64,000 bases of DNA from Rhodocyclaceae bacterium (GTDB taxonomy: Bacteria > Pseudomonadota > Gammaproteobacteria > Burkholderiales > Usitatibacteraceae), in assembly GCA_020247395.1 (NCBI GenBank), contig JADCJC010000014.1, forward strand, positions 1-64,000, in the 5' to 3' direction. A model generated the notes under the pieces. That model saw only the letters and a program-made list of their open reading frames with translations, did not search any database and was not told the origin of the DNA. The translations under genes and the position numbers were made by a program. Shown here in pieces: positions 28,379 through 38,792 of the stretch (position 1 is its first letter; each line of letters begins with the position of its first letter).

Positions 28379-28933
28379 AGAACCGCAAACCAAGTCCTTA
28401 CCCAATATGCGGCATACCATCGCGATCGCCGCAATATCGCCACCCACTTTGTCGGTGTGCCGATCATCGTTCTTTCGGTGGTGCTGGCGTTGACGCAAGT
28501 TGTCATCGGACCGGTCCATCTTGGCTGGGTCGGCATTATCTTGGCAACAATTTACTATCTGGCGCTCGACCGTCCACTCGGCTTTCTGATGTTCGGTTTC
28601 CTTGCCTTGTGTGGAGCGATTGCTTCACTGATCTCGTTCAACACCGGCGGAGCTGCGGGGCTCGGCATCGCGGTCGGCCTGTTTGCGCTCGGCTGGGCCA
28701 TTCAGTTCCTCGGCCACAAATATGAAGGCATCAAACCAGCTTTTGTCGACGACATCGTTGGCCTCTTGATCGGCCCACTATTCGTGTTGGTGGAAGTGCT
28801 TTTTTTGCTCGGTTTACGCGGCGATTTAAAATCCTATATAGAAGCCCGCGTCGGTCCAACCATGGCCAAGCGTGATGGTAAGCCATTGGGCCCCGGAGAC
28901 ACTACCACTAACAGCAAAATGCAAGGTGCGTGA
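28379..28933 (+). CDS. Mpo1/DUF962-like membrane protein
   Basis: LTQYAAYHRDRRNIATHFVGVPIIVLSVVLAL; WAIQFLGHKYEGIKPAFVDDIVGLLIGPLFVLVEVLF. Confidence 0.9.
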   Translation, partial: RTANQVLTQYAAYHRDRRNIATHFVGVPIIVLSVVLALTQVVIGPVHLGWVGIILATIYYLALDRPLGFLMFGFLALCGAIASLISFNTGGAAGLGIAVGLFALGWAIQFLGHKYEGIKPAFVDDIVGLLIGPLFVLVEVLFLLGLRGDLKSYIEARVGPTMAKRDGKPLGPGDTTTNSKMQGA

Positions 28934-28982
28934 CATTAGCACCAGTTCGCCTTGCCCTTAGCCTTCACGTCGCGGAGCATAA

Positions 28983-29984
28983 ATGTTGCCGTCCAACTCA
29001 CGTTCAGCAATCGACGCAGCCATCACCAGCCGGGCAAGCGCACCGGCAACGGAGCAGCCGTCAACCGCCGGCGACACCGGAATTTACGATGCGGCGCGGC
29101 GCGAGCTAAACACCGTGCGGGACCTGGTGCGATTTGCCGTCAGCCAGTTTGTTGAGCAAAAGTTATTCTTCGGGCACGGCTCGTCGAACGCCTATGATGA
29201 AGCCGTGTACTTGGTTTTACACTCACTCCACCTTCCGCTAGACCACCTAGAGCCCTTTCTCGATGCACGACTGACAGGGGCTGAGCGCGACGCAGTGCTC
29301 GGCATCATCGAGCGACGCGTGCGCGAGCGTATTCCCGCTGCCTATTTGACCCAGCAAGCCTGGCTGGGGGATTACAAGTTCTACGTAGACAAACGTGTGA
29401 TCGTTCCACGCTCCTTCATTGCTGAGTTGTTGCGCGAAGATCTGGCTCCTTGGGTGGAGAATCCGCGCGGTGTGGGACGGGTGCTCGATCTATGCACCGG
29501 CTCCGGCTGTTTGGCCATCCTTGCGGCGCTCTCGTTTCCTCATGCAACGGTGGATGCAGTTGACGCCTCATACGACGCACTCGAAGTTGCAAAGAAGAAT
29601 ATTCGCGACTACGGACTCGACGACCGCATCAATCTTGTTGCCTCGGATATGTACGAGTCGCTCGGTGCTAAACACTACGACATCATCATCAGCAACCCGC
29701 CATATGTATCCGCCGAGTCGATGAGCAAACTTCCCGAGGAGTATCGTCGCGAGCCGGAGATGGCGCTGGCTTCGGGTGAAGATGGTCTGGACCATGTTCG
29801 CGCACTCATCGCAAACGCCACCAAACATCTATACGCCAAGGGTTTGCTGGTCGTCGAGGTGGGCTTCAATCGCGAAGGCGTGGAACGCGCGTTCCCCAAC
29901 CTGCCACTGGTGTGGGCTGAAACGAGTGTCAGCGACGAAGTTGTGTTTATCGTCGACCGTGAAACACTGGTGGCTGCGCAGTAG
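28983..29984 (+). CDS. prmB: 50S ribosomal protein L3 N5-glutamine methyltransferase
   Basis: DLCTGSGCLAILAALSFPHATVDAVDAS; IISNPPYVSAESMSKLPEEYRREPEMALASGEDGLD. Confidence 0.95.
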   Translation: MLPSNSRSAIDAAITSRASAPATEQPSTAGDTGIYDAARRELNTVRDLVRFAVSQFVEQKLFFGHGSSNAYDEAVYLVLHSLHLPLDHLEPFLDARLTGAERDAVLGIIERRVRERIPAAYLTQQAWLGDYKFYVDKRVIVPRSFIAELLREDLAPWVENPRGVGRVLDLCTGSGCLAILAALSFPHATVDAVDASYDALEVAKKNIRDYGLDDRINLVASDMYESLGAKHYDIIISNPPYVSAESMSKLPEEYRREPEMALASGEDGLDHVRALIANATKHLYAKGLLVVEVGFNREGVERAFPNLPLVWAETSVSDEVVFIVDRETLVAAQ

Positions 29985-29994
29985 TGGCGAAGCG

Positions 29995-32178
29995 TTAAAG
30001 CGTAGTGTCGGGACCACCGCCACTGCTCTGTCCGCCTCCGCCACCTGAGCGGCCCCCTCTCGGGCCGCCCCCGAGGTTACCTTTACGCCGACGAGATCGG
30101 CGCCGCCCCCCGCCTCGCGGCTCGCCTTGTCGTTGCCCAGGCAACTCTGCCCGAAGATTGGCCGAGCGGTGAATTGCCTCGGGCTGCACAGGCGCGAGTC
30201 GATTGCCAATCGAATCATCGATATCGCCATGGACCGGCTGCCTCGGCACACTCGGCAGCGCGTTTCCAATATTGTCTTGGTCATCAGCGTTGTACGCGCC
30301 TCCCCCCCCACCTTGCTGCATCAGTCCGCGCTCGCGCCCTGAACGGCGCATCTTCCTGCCACGCCCGCGCCGCCCCTCACGCGGCGCTAACGGCCGCGAA
30401 TCAGCCGAAGAAGGCGACGCAACACCCACATCCGCAGGCTGACTATCCAACATCTGCGCATCCAACGTTTGGGGCAAAGAACTCCTTGCCAACGCCGGGT
30501 CACGTGAACCACGTGCACGCCGCCCACGCCCACGCCGACCACGTCCGTCGGCTATTGGCTCCATCCCGCTCTCATCCGCTGGCACCTCGACTACAGCGCC
30601 CAGTTGCGCATCCGCATTCAACGAGGCTTCGTTGCCACCCTCACGCTCGCGCCGTGAGACGTGCACAGTCCGGGCTGGCCCGTTACTCGGCAATTGTCCG
30701 ATTGGACCTTCAGCTTCCATACCCACCCAGCGCAACACCGCACGCGCCTGGGAAGGGTCGAGTTCCATCATGCGACCGCGGGTTAAACGCGGAGGTAGCC
30801 CGATCTTGCCAAAACGTACACGAATCAACCGGGAAACAGTCAGGCCGACCGCTTCAAACATTTTGCGAACCTCGCGATTGCGTCCTTCACGCAGGACCAC
30901 GTGGTACCACTGATTAACGCCCTCCCCACCGCGCTTTTCGATGCTGTCAAACTTGGCTGGTCGATCATCCACGATCTCCTCTTCGTCGCCGTCGAGGTCA
31001 TCAGGTTCAACGGCAATCGACACGCCTGAAAGTAGCTGCTCAGTCTGCTCTTCGGTCAACTCGCCCAGAACGCGCACCGCGTATTCGCGTTCAACTTCAT
31101 AGCGCGGGTGCATTAATCGATTTGCGAGCTCACCGCTAGTAGTGAAAATCAATAGCCCGGATGTGTTGATGTCCAGCCGACCAACGGACATCCACTTGCC
31201 GTTCTCGACGGGCGGCAGGTTATCGAATACCGTTATCCGGTTGCCCGGGTCATCGGTGGTGACAATCTCTCCCTCGGGCTTATGATAGAGCAGAACACGG
31301 GGCAATTCCTCGCTGAACTTTAGTTTGACGAGACGATGGTCGACCATCACGGCATCGGCCGGCGAGACAGTCATTCCGGTCGTTGCGACAATTCCGTTCA
31401 CCATTACCCGACCAGATGCGATCATGATCTCCATGTCACGTCGCGAGCCGTGTCCGGACTGCGCAAGCACCTTGTGCAACCGCTCACGCTTAACATTCGA
31501 TTCTTTGGAAAGCGCCTCGGCAAACTGACCGGATTTAGATTCGTCCCCCCAACGCCGCGTCTGCGCAACCTCAGAAATCAACGCGCGCGGCCCTTGCAAA
31601 TTGTGGCCCTGACTGCCGCCTTGCGGTGCGCGAAACGGTGTCTTCTTTCCGCCCCGACTCTTGCGTGCACGTGGCGGCCGACCATCCCCCGCAACGTTCA
31701 GCATTCCCGCGCCGCTACCCAGCAAGTCTGGCGGTCCACCCGCGGCACCACGCGGCTTGCCGCGTCCGCGTGCATTGCGATCACGACCACGTCCGCCGGC
31801 TGGTGCGCCAGATACCAGTGGGCCGATTGTGTTTCCGTCCAATATTCCTGCTGGTAACCCGCTGGTCGCTGCGCGCGGTGTCCCACGGCCTCCACGCGGG
31901 TCGCGGCTTTGTCCGGCTTCGCTGCGGGGCCGGTTGCCGCGTCCATCTGCCGCAGTGCCGCGCCTGTTACCACCCGCACCGCCGCCACGCGGTCCTTTGC
32001 CGACGATCCGGTTGCCTCGGTTGTCTGCCGTAGCGCCCCGCTTGCCAACGGCTTTGCCACGCTTGCGTTTACCGCGCCCTGAGGGATCGATGGCTTCAAT
32101 GACTTCCTTTTCTTCTCCGATGTAGCGTCCGTCGACGTATCCACGCGCCGCCACGCGTACTACCACGCGCTTTGTCAT
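29995..32178 (-). CDS. RluB-type 23S rRNA pseudouridine synthase with long Arg/Gly-rich extensions
   Basis: S4 domain RLHKVLAQSGHGSRRDMEIMIASGRV and GRLDINTSGLLIFTTSGELANRLMHP, EGRNREVRKMFEAVG; low-complexity RG/GG flanks. Confidence 0.9.
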   Translation of the reverse strand: MTKRVVVRVAARGYVDGRYIGEEKEVIEAIDPSGRGKRKRGKAVGKRGATADNRGNRIVGKGPRGGGAGGNRRGTAADGRGNRPRSEAGQSRDPRGGRGTPRAATSGLPAGILDGNTIGPLVSGAPAGGRGRDRNARGRGKPRGAAGGPPDLLGSGAGMLNVAGDGRPPRARKSRGGKKTPFRAPQGGSQGHNLQGPRALISEVAQTRRWGDESKSGQFAEALSKESNVKRERLHKVLAQSGHGSRRDMEIMIASGRVMVNGIVATTGMTVSPADAVMVDHRLVKLKFSEELPRVLLYHKPEGEIVTTDDPGNRITVFDNLPPVENGKWMSVGRLDINTSGLLIFTTSGELANRLMHPRYEVEREYAVRVLGELTEEQTEQLLSGVSIAVEPDDLDGDEEEIVDDRPAKFDSIEKRGGEGVNQWYHVVLREGRNREVRKMFEAVGLTVSRLIRVRFGKIGLPPRLTRGRMMELDPSQARAVLRWVGMEAEGPIGQLPSNGPARTVHVSRREREGGNEASLNADAQLGAVVEVPADESGMEPIADGRGRRGRGRRARGSRDPALARSSLPQTLDAQMLDSQPADVGVASPSSADSRPLAPREGRRGRGRKMRRSGRERGLMQQGGGGGAYNADDQDNIGNALPSVPRQPVHGDIDDSIGNRLAPVQPEAIHRSANLRAELPGQRQGEPRGGGRRRSRRRKGNLGGGPRGGRSGGGGGQSSGGGPDTTL

Positions 32179-33089
32179 GGCCGACTCTCCGGATTGGGTT
32201 CGATTACGCCTTGGGATTGAATCTCATCAATACTACCGTCCTGCTCAACATCGATATCTGTAGCGTCGCCTGATTCAATAACCGGTGCTTCCAAAAAATC
32301 ACGCGCGCTTTGCACGCCTGGCAGCGGGGGAAACGGCGACTCACCAGCCGACAGCGCGACACCAGTCTGGGTCATATCTAGCGTCGCCTGCAACTCATGC
32401 AACGGTGGCAACTCCTCCAGTGAGCGCAGATTTAGATCATCGAGGAAGTGCTTGGTAGTGGCAAACAGGGCTGGTCGACCGACCGTATCGCGATTACCAA
32501 TTTCGTCGATCCAGCCTCGATCCTCCAGCGTCTTCAAGATGTGTGGGCTGACGGCAACACCGCGAATATCCTCAATATCGCCCCGCGTAACTGGCTGCCG
32601 ATAGGCGATGATGGCAAGCGTCTCCATCACCGCACGTGAATACTTGAGCGGCTTGTCGCTCGACAATCTGTCGAGATATTTTTGGTACACTGGCTTAACG
32701 CGAAATCGGTATCCACTAGCAACAACCGCGAGTTCAATACTGCGATCGTCCCACTCGGTGCGCAGCTCGTCGAGTAGATTACGGATAACCTCTGGTCCAA
32801 GTTGCCCTTCAAACAAGCGCCGAAGTTCATTCAATCCCATCGGCTCAGATGCCGCGAGCAACGCTGCCTCTAATGCACGCTTGACCTCGCCAGTATCCAT
32901 CAGATCCTTTAGCGAAGTATCAACCGCCCCGCCAAACTCTCCTGCGTCATTGCTTGGTGCGATCTCAACAGCGTCTACCGGCTGACCCACGTGTGCGGGC
33001 GTGATCGCATCATTCGATAGCTCTAGATCGGGCGAGCTGCTAATCGCGTTGCTTGTGTGTTCCGTTTGAGTCATTGGTGATGCTTCCAT
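32175..33089 (-). CDS. scpB: segregation and condensation protein B
   Basis: ALEAALLAASEPMGLNELRRLFEG; SRAVMETLAIIAYRQPVTRGDIEDIRGVAVSPHILKTLEDRGWI. Confidence 0.95.
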   Translation of the reverse strand: MEASPMTQTEHTSNAISSSPDLELSNDAITPAHVGQPVDAVEIAPSNDAGEFGGAVDTSLKDLMDTGEVKRALEAALLAASEPMGLNELRRLFEGQLGPEVIRNLLDELRTEWDDRSIELAVVASGYRFRVKPVYQKYLDRLSSDKPLKYSRAVMETLAIIAYRQPVTRGDIEDIRGVAVSPHILKTLEDRGWIDEIGNRDTVGRPALFATTKHFLDDLNLRSLEELPPLHELQATLDMTQTGVALSAGESPFPPLPGVQSARDFLEAPVIESGDATDIDVEQDGSIDEIQSQGVIEPNPESRP

Positions 33090-33123
33090 AATTTATTGCT
33101 ATTGCCGTGCCTTCAATGACGAC

Positions 33124-33996
33124 CTAAGTTGGTTCCAATGGTGGCATTTCGGCCAAACGTAATTTGACGTAGATTGCCTCCAACGGAGCGGTCTGAGTGA
33201 TTTCAATCAGCGACTCGCGGGCCAGCTCGAGAATCGCGAGAAAACTGACAACCACAACCGAAACACCATCCTCGGCTCGAAACAAATCGTCAAAGCGGAC
33301 AAAGTCCCGCGCGCCACCATCACCGCCCAGCCGACGAAGAATTCGACTCATATGTGACCGTACTGATAACTCCTCACGTGAGACACGATGTTTTTGCGTC
33401 TGTCGCGCACGCGCCAGAATTGCCCGCCATGCGTCGGTCAGATCCGCCGCCAACACAGTAGGCACGCGTTTGACCAAGCTTTGTTCGACCAACACATCCA
33501 CCAGCGAAAAATCGCGTCCTCGGCGCGGCATCGTTTCAATGGCTAGTGCCGCCGCTTTCATCTGCTCGTATTCGAGCAAACGCCTCACCAGCTCAGCACG
33601 CGGGTCTTCGGCCTCGGCTTCACCCTCGCGCGGCGGTCGCGGAAGCAACATGCGCGATTTGATCTCGATGAGCAACGCGGCCATCAGCAAATACTCCGCA
33701 GCTAGCTCCAGTTGGCCATCGCGCATGGCTTCAACGTACACCATGTACTGCCGCGTCAATTCCGCCATTGGAATGTCGAGAATATCGAGCGAGTGCTTTC
33801 GAATCAGGTAAAGCAACAGATCAAGCGGCCCTTCAAACTGTTCAAGGACTACCGATAGCGCATCCGGCGGGATAAACAAATCCGTCGGCAAGTGCGTCAC
33901 TAATTCGCCGCGAATACGGGCGATTGGCAACTCCATTGCCAGACTACCCTGCTGGTCGGCGGATTTGTCGTTATCGACAACGAGTTCAATACTCAT
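33124..33996 (-). CDS. scpA: segregation and condensation protein A
   Basis: LEQFEGPLDLLLYLIRKHSLDILDIPMAELTRQYMVYVEAM. Confidence 0.96.
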   Translation of the reverse strand: MSIELVVDNDKSADQQGSLAMELPIARIRGELVTHLPTDLFIPPDALSVVLEQFEGPLDLLLYLIRKHSLDILDIPMAELTRQYMVYVEAMRDGQLELAAEYLLMAALLIEIKSRMLLPRPPREGEAEAEDPRAELVRRLLEYEQMKAAALAIETMPRRGRDFSLVDVLVEQSLVKRVPTVLAADLTDAWRAILARARQTQKHRVSREELSVRSHMSRILRRLGGDGGARDFVRFDDLFRAEDGVSVVVVSFLAILELARESLIEITQTAPLEAIYVKLRLAEMPPLEPT

Positions 33997-34063
33997 AACT
34001 CATGCTCCCCCAGAGGCGTGCAGGCCCGAGTATGAATCGTCTTTATGGCCGCCGTCATGCTGT

Positions 34064-35272
34064 TCACTTGTAGTCCAAGCCCATCGCTTCTCGAACGTCA
34101 CGCATGGTTTCTTCCGCTACATCTCGTGCCTTTTCACAGCCATCTGCAATGATATTCTTGATCAGCGTCGGATCGTCCTCGAACGGCGCTGCGCGCTCGC
34201 GCATGGGCCGTAACTCGTCGCAAATTCCCTCAATGACCGGCTGCTTGCACTCGAGGCAACCGAAGGCCGCGCTCTTGCATCCTTGAATGACCCAGTGTTT
34301 GGTGTCCTCCGCAGAGTACACCTGATGTAGCTGCCAAACCGGGCACTTTTCGGGGTCGCCCGGGTCAGTGCGCCGAACGCGGGCGGGATCTGTCGGCATC
34401 TTTCTCACCTTCTCCGCCACCGCCTTTTCGTCGTCACGAATATCGATGGTATTGGCATAACTTTTGGACATTTTCTGCCCATCAAGACCGACCATTCTGG
34501 AAACCGGCGTCAGCAAGGCATTGGGTTCGGGCAAGATAACTTTGCCGCCGCCTTCAAGGTAGCCGAACAGGCGTTCGCGGTCTCCCATCGACAGGTTTTG
34601 AACATCGGCGAGCAGTTCTCGCGCCTCATCGAGTGCCCGTTGGTTGCCCTCTTGCTGATACTGCGTACGCAGCGACGAGTACAACTTGGCCTTCCTCGAT
34701 CCAAGTTTCTTGACTGCTGCCTCGGCCTTTTCTTCAAACCCCTTCTCGCGACCGAACAGGTGGTTGAATCGACGGGCAACTTCACGGGTCAGTTCAATGT
34801 GCGATACCTGATCCTCGCCGACCGGCACTTGGTTGGCGCGATAGATAAGGATGTCAGCTGCCTGCATCAGCGGATAACCGAGGAATCCGTACGTCGTGAG
34901 GTCGCGGCCCAATTGACCTTGCTTTTCAACTTGGTCCTTATAGGTCGGCACGCGCTCCAGCCATGAAATAGGCGTAAAAAACGACAACAGCAAAGTCAGC
35001 TCTGCGTGCTGCGGCACCCGCGACTGAACAAACATGGTCGCCTGCGATGGGTCGATACCCGACGCAATCCAGTCGATCACTGTGTCCACCGTGTAATGCT
35101 CGATAACGTCGGGGGACTCGTAGTGGGTAGTCAGCGCATGCCAATCGGCGACAAAAAAGAAACATGGGAACTCGTTTTGCAGTTTTGCCCAGTTCTTCAA
35201 GGCACCATGGTAGTGGCCCAAGTGAAGCGGCCCAGTCGGGCGCATACCGGAGAGAACGCGGTCAGGAAACAT
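34064..35272 (-). CDS. trpS: tryptophanyl-tRNA synthetase
   Basis: RVLSGMRPTGPLHLGHYHGALKNW; KMSKSYANTIDI. Confidence 0.97.
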   Translation of the reverse strand: MFPDRVLSGMRPTGPLHLGHYHGALKNWAKLQNEFPCFFFVADWHALTTHYESPDVIEHYTVDTVIDWIASGIDPSQATMFVQSRVPQHAELTLLLSFFTPISWLERVPTYKDQVEKQGQLGRDLTTYGFLGYPLMQAADILIYRANQVPVGEDQVSHIELTREVARRFNHLFGREKGFEEKAEAAVKKLGSRKAKLYSSLRTQYQQEGNQRALDEARELLADVQNLSMGDRERLFGYLEGGGKVILPEPNALLTPVSRMVGLDGQKMSKSYANTIDIRDDEKAVAEKVRKMPTDPARVRRTDPGDPEKCPVWQLHQVYSAEDTKHWVIQGCKSAAFGCLECKQPVIEGICDELRPMRERAAPFEDDPTLIKNIIADGCEKARDVAEETMRDVREAMGLDYK

Positions 35273-35561
35273 AGTCGGGCATGTAGGCCTAGTTATCGAC
35301 GGAAATAATGGGACACTGAACCACCGGAGCGGCGCATTTTCTCGACTGTCTTACGGTTGCGCGCGACGCGAAGGATGGAACTTAAAGGTTAGAAACTTTT
35401 CTGCAAAAAACTCACGCGATCGCAGACCACGCCCGCGCAACGCTACGAATTATCTGATCTCTTTATCGGACACTAAGGGTGAATATGCAATCCAGTGTCT
35501 CAACGCCGGGAGGCGGAACTGCTGTCGGGGTAACACAATCTACGGCTACTCGCGCCAGACT

Positions 35562-36209
35562 TCACCTAAGGTTAAGTAAAGAGTATACCGTGTTCATGGC
35601 GAAATCAACCAGAGGCCAGAGAAACGTGCCGATCACCCCCGTCAGAATCAGGGCGACAAGAATAAACATGCCATAGGGCTCGGATTTCGCAAATACATAC
35701 GATGCCCGCCCCGGCAGAAGCCCGGCAAGGATGCGTCCGCCGTCGAGGGGCAAGAGCGGAAACAGGTTAAACACCATCAAAATAGCATTCACGAAGATGC
35801 CCGCCTTCGCCACTAGGATAACAAACAGGGCTGGCCCCGATGCGGCAAAGAGCAGCGCAAGTTTGCCTACTAGCGCCCATAACAACATCATCAATAGGTT
35901 GGCCGCAGGACCGGCGGCGGCGACCCAAATCATGTCCTGTTTCGGTCTTCGCAAAGCGCCAAAATTAACCGGAACGGGCTTGGCCGCGCCAAACACAAAA
36001 GGGGAGATTAGCAGCGTAACAAGGGGAACGACGATGGTCCAAACTGGATCAATGTGCTTGATGGGGTTCAGTGTCATCCTGCCGAGCAGGTACGCGGTCG
36101 AATCGCCAAAATAGCGAGCCGCAAACGCGTGCGCAGCTTCATGCAAGGTGATGGCAAAGATGAGCGGTATGGCATACACAGTAATCTTCTGGATGGTCTC
36201 GATTTCCAT
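35562..36209 (-). CDS. site-2 protease family (M50) protein
   Basis: ITLHEAAHAFAARYFGDSTAYLLGRMTLNPIKHIDPVWT; NLFPLLPLDGGRIL. Confidence 0.93.
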   Translation of the reverse strand: MEIETIQKITVYAIPLIFAITLHEAAHAFAARYFGDSTAYLLGRMTLNPIKHIDPVWTIVVPLVTLLISPFVFGAAKPVPVNFGALRRPKQDMIWVAAAGPAANLLMMLLWALVGKLALLFAASGPALFVILVAKAGIFVNAILMVFNLFPLLPLDGGRILAGLLPGRASYVFAKSEPYGMFILVALILTGVIGTFLWPLVDFAMNTVYSLLNLR

Positions 36210-36256
36210 TTTTCGCTCACAACGAACAACACAGCACCAACATTACGCCCCCATCG

Positions 36257-36886
36257 TCACACGTCAAAACCGAACACGGATACATCGCCTTTGCCGCGTC
36301 GAACCAATGCGGGCGCGTCCTGAGAGAGATCGATGATACTAGTGGGCTCGATCCCGCACGCGCCGCCATCAAGTATGACATCGAGTTGATGTTCAAGCGC
36401 ATCGCGGATCGCTTCCGCGTCGTTGAGCGGCTCCAGTGCCTCCGGCAGTATTAAGGTTGACGAAAGAATCGGTTCGCCCAACTCCGCCAGCAACGCGCTG
36501 GCGACGACGTGATCGGGGACGCGAACCCCAATGGTCGCCCGCTTGGGGTGTGCAAGCCTTCTCGGCAACTCGCGTGTCGCTTTTAAAATGAATGTATAGG
36601 CTCCCGGCGTGTGCGACTTCAACAGGCGGTATTGCGAGTTGTCGAGCTTCGCAAATGTGCCAATCTCAGACAGATCCCGGCATATCAGCGTGAGCTGATG
36701 GCGCTCATCAACTCCACGAATTCTTCGAATCCGCTCCATCGCAGCTTTGTCGCCGATATGGCAGCCCAGCGCGTAGCAGGAATCAGTCGGATAGGCAATC
36801 AATCCGCCTTGCCTAACGATCTCCACCGCCCGCTTGATCAGGCGCATCTCGGGGTGTGTCGGATGCAAAATAAAAAATTGACTCAT
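36257..36886 (-). CDS. L-threonylcarbamoyladenylate synthase-type (Sua5/YciO/YrdC) protein
   Basis: VEIVRQGGLIAYPTDSCYALGCHIGDKAAMERIRRIRGVDERHQLTLICRDLSEIGTFAK. Confidence 0.92.
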   Translation of the reverse strand: MSQFFILHPTHPEMRLIKRAVEIVRQGGLIAYPTDSCYALGCHIGDKAAMERIRRIRGVDERHQLTLICRDLSEIGTFAKLDNSQYRLLKSHTPGAYTFILKATRELPRRLAHPKRATIGVRVPDHVVASALLAELGEPILSSTLILPEALEPLNDAEAIRDALEHQLDVILDGGACGIEPTSIIDLSQDAPALVRRGKGDVSVFGFDV

Positions 36887-36950
36887 GTCTGGAACCTCGC
36901 GGAGTTGACAGCGCGCGGGACCGGCTGCGCATGTGGCATGCTTGAGCGAG

Positions 36951-37832
36951 TCAACGAAAGAGCTGCCACACAGGAACCAAATCACGATCCACTTCACTCA
37001 ACAGCGCCATTTTTCCGGGTTCGACCGGCGTTTCAAGCTGACCATGAAAATCGGCACCGCGCGAGGCTAACAGTCCGAAAGCCTTGCAGCGTGCGCCGGC
37101 TGCGGCATATTCATTGGGCGCGTGGCTGCCAGTCACGACTTCCACACCTTGTCCACCGAGCACTTTGAACTCATCAAACAACGCATCAAATTCGGTACTG
37201 GAGAGTTTGTAGCGAGCTGGATGCGCAATCACGGCCACGCCACCAGCTGCGCGAATCCAGCTCACAGCATCCGCCAGACTTGCCCACCGGTGTGGGATGT
37301 AACCAGGGTTTCCCTGGGTCAAAAAACGTTTGAACGCAGCGCCGATGTCCGGCACGATGCCGCGTGCGACCAAGGCGCGTGCAAAATGTGTTCGGCCGAG
37401 CATTTCCTTGTTCTCAGCAAAAGCGTACGCATCGTCAAAAATATCGGGCTGACCTGCGTCGACGAGTTGCTTGGCGATCTCCTGGCCGCGTCGTATGCGA
37501 CCGCTCCGAACGCTTTGCAGCCCCGCCAATAGGATCTTGTTGTTGACGTCGATATTCAGCCCAACGATGTGGATCGTGGTCAACGGACGGTCGATGTCTC
37601 CGGCCGCCATCCACGACACCGAAATTTCCACGCCACTGATAAACCGGAGCCCGACAGCTGCCGCGCTCTTTTGGGCGGCGGCAATGTTTGCCACCGTATC
37701 ATGATCGGTAATGGACAATGCGTCACAACCATTGCGACAGGCCAAATGCACAAGTTCATCGGCTGATAGCAGCCCGTCAGAGGCGCTTGTATGATTGTGA
37801 AGATCAAAATTTAGTTCGCTCAGCGGTTTCAA
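36951..37832 (-). CDS. PHP-domain phosphoesterase (YciV/RNase AM-like)
   Basis: FDLHNHTSASDGLLSADELVHLACRNGCDALSITDHDTV; GVAVIAHPARYKLS. Confidence 0.92.
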   Translation of the reverse strand: MKPLSELNFDLHNHTSASDGLLSADELVHLACRNGCDALSITDHDTVANIAAAQKSAAAVGLRFISGVEISVSWMAAGDIDRPLTTIHIVGLNIDVNNKILLAGLQSVRSGRIRRGQEIAKQLVDAGQPDIFDDAYAFAENKEMLGRTHFARALVARGIVPDIGAAFKRFLTQGNPGYIPHRWASLADAVSWIRAAGGVAVIAHPARYKLSSTEFDALFDEFKVLGGQGVEVVTGSHAPNEYAAAGARCKAFGLLASRGADFHGQLETPVEPGKMALLSEVDRDLVPVWQLFR

Positions 37833-37927
37833 ATGCGTCTTTCGAGTAATACGAATGTGGGCATCAGGGTGCCGGGGTCGCAGCAGCGGAACCGAATCTC
37901 GTAATCTGGCTCCAAGGAGAATATTTT

Positions 37928-38683
37928 ATGACTGAATTCAAACCGATACGACTTGCCCTGCAAGGGGCCGCAATCGACCCTGCCGATGCCGCATCGTCCC
38001 ACCGCACGGCAGCTGAGCGTTTTTCGCGGCTATCTTTAGGCACCATCGGGCTGCTGCACCCACGCCAACAGCAATCATTGAAGTCCATCGGTGAATTGCT
38101 CGAACTAATCCAGCGATTGGACGTCGCCTACGGGTCGGATGGCGTGCTACCACTGGCCGATATCGATTCCGTCACCAACGCCGGATTTCTGGCGATTGCA
38201 GAACTGGAGGGTGCGGTGAGCCGCGCGCCAGATGCAAGTTTGATCGTGGATCTTGACGGAATCACGTTGAATCTGCTGCTTTGGGCAATGCGCCACGACG
38301 TGACAATTTCAAACTGCGAACCGGTGGTAAACGCGCTGGCGAGGAGAGCAAATTCCGCCACCAGTACGCAAGAGACTGTCGCCGTCTACGCGATGATGCA
38401 GGGCGCAATTAACCATGTCGCGGCTCAGCTATCAAGCGATTTGGAACGCTCCAACCCTGATCGACCGTGGCGTTTGCTAAATGTTAATTTCGCCATCACG
38501 GCGATCCGGACAGGCGACCTCGAGCTGGTGAATTTCGCGTTCGCAAAATTCAATGATTCACTGCCCGAAGAAAGATACCACTTCTACACGGATGCGCTGG
38601 CGACAGCAAACAGCCCCAATTTTCCGGCTGACTTGCGGGCGGCAATCGCCGACCAGTGTCGGCAGTGGGCACCGACTCATTAA
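37928..38683 (+). CDS. hypothetical protein
   Basis: 251 aa ORF in coding-like composition; no recognised domain. Confidence 0.65.
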   Translation: MTEFKPIRLALQGAAIDPADAASSHRTAAERFSRLSLGTIGLLHPRQQQSLKSIGELLELIQRLDVAYGSDGVLPLADIDSVTNAGFLAIAELEGAVSRAPDASLIVDLDGITLNLLLWAMRHDVTISNCEPVVNALARRANSATSTQETVAVYAMMQGAINHVAAQLSSDLERSNPDRPWRLLNVNFAITAIRTGDLELVNFAFAKFNDSLPEERYHFYTDALATANSPNFPADLRAAIADQCRQWAPTH

Positions 38684-38792
38684 CCCTCTACCACCAAGCA
38701 AATCGTCAATCGTGAGATAATTCCCGCTTGCACTTGTGCCGCGCGTCACGGGTAAATGCCCCTATCATTAACACTTGATTGCATCGCGATTA

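Noticed and set aside
30174-30917. 247 aa plus-strand ORF
   Set aside because: Antisense to the RG-rich arm of the pseudouridine synthase; composition artefact
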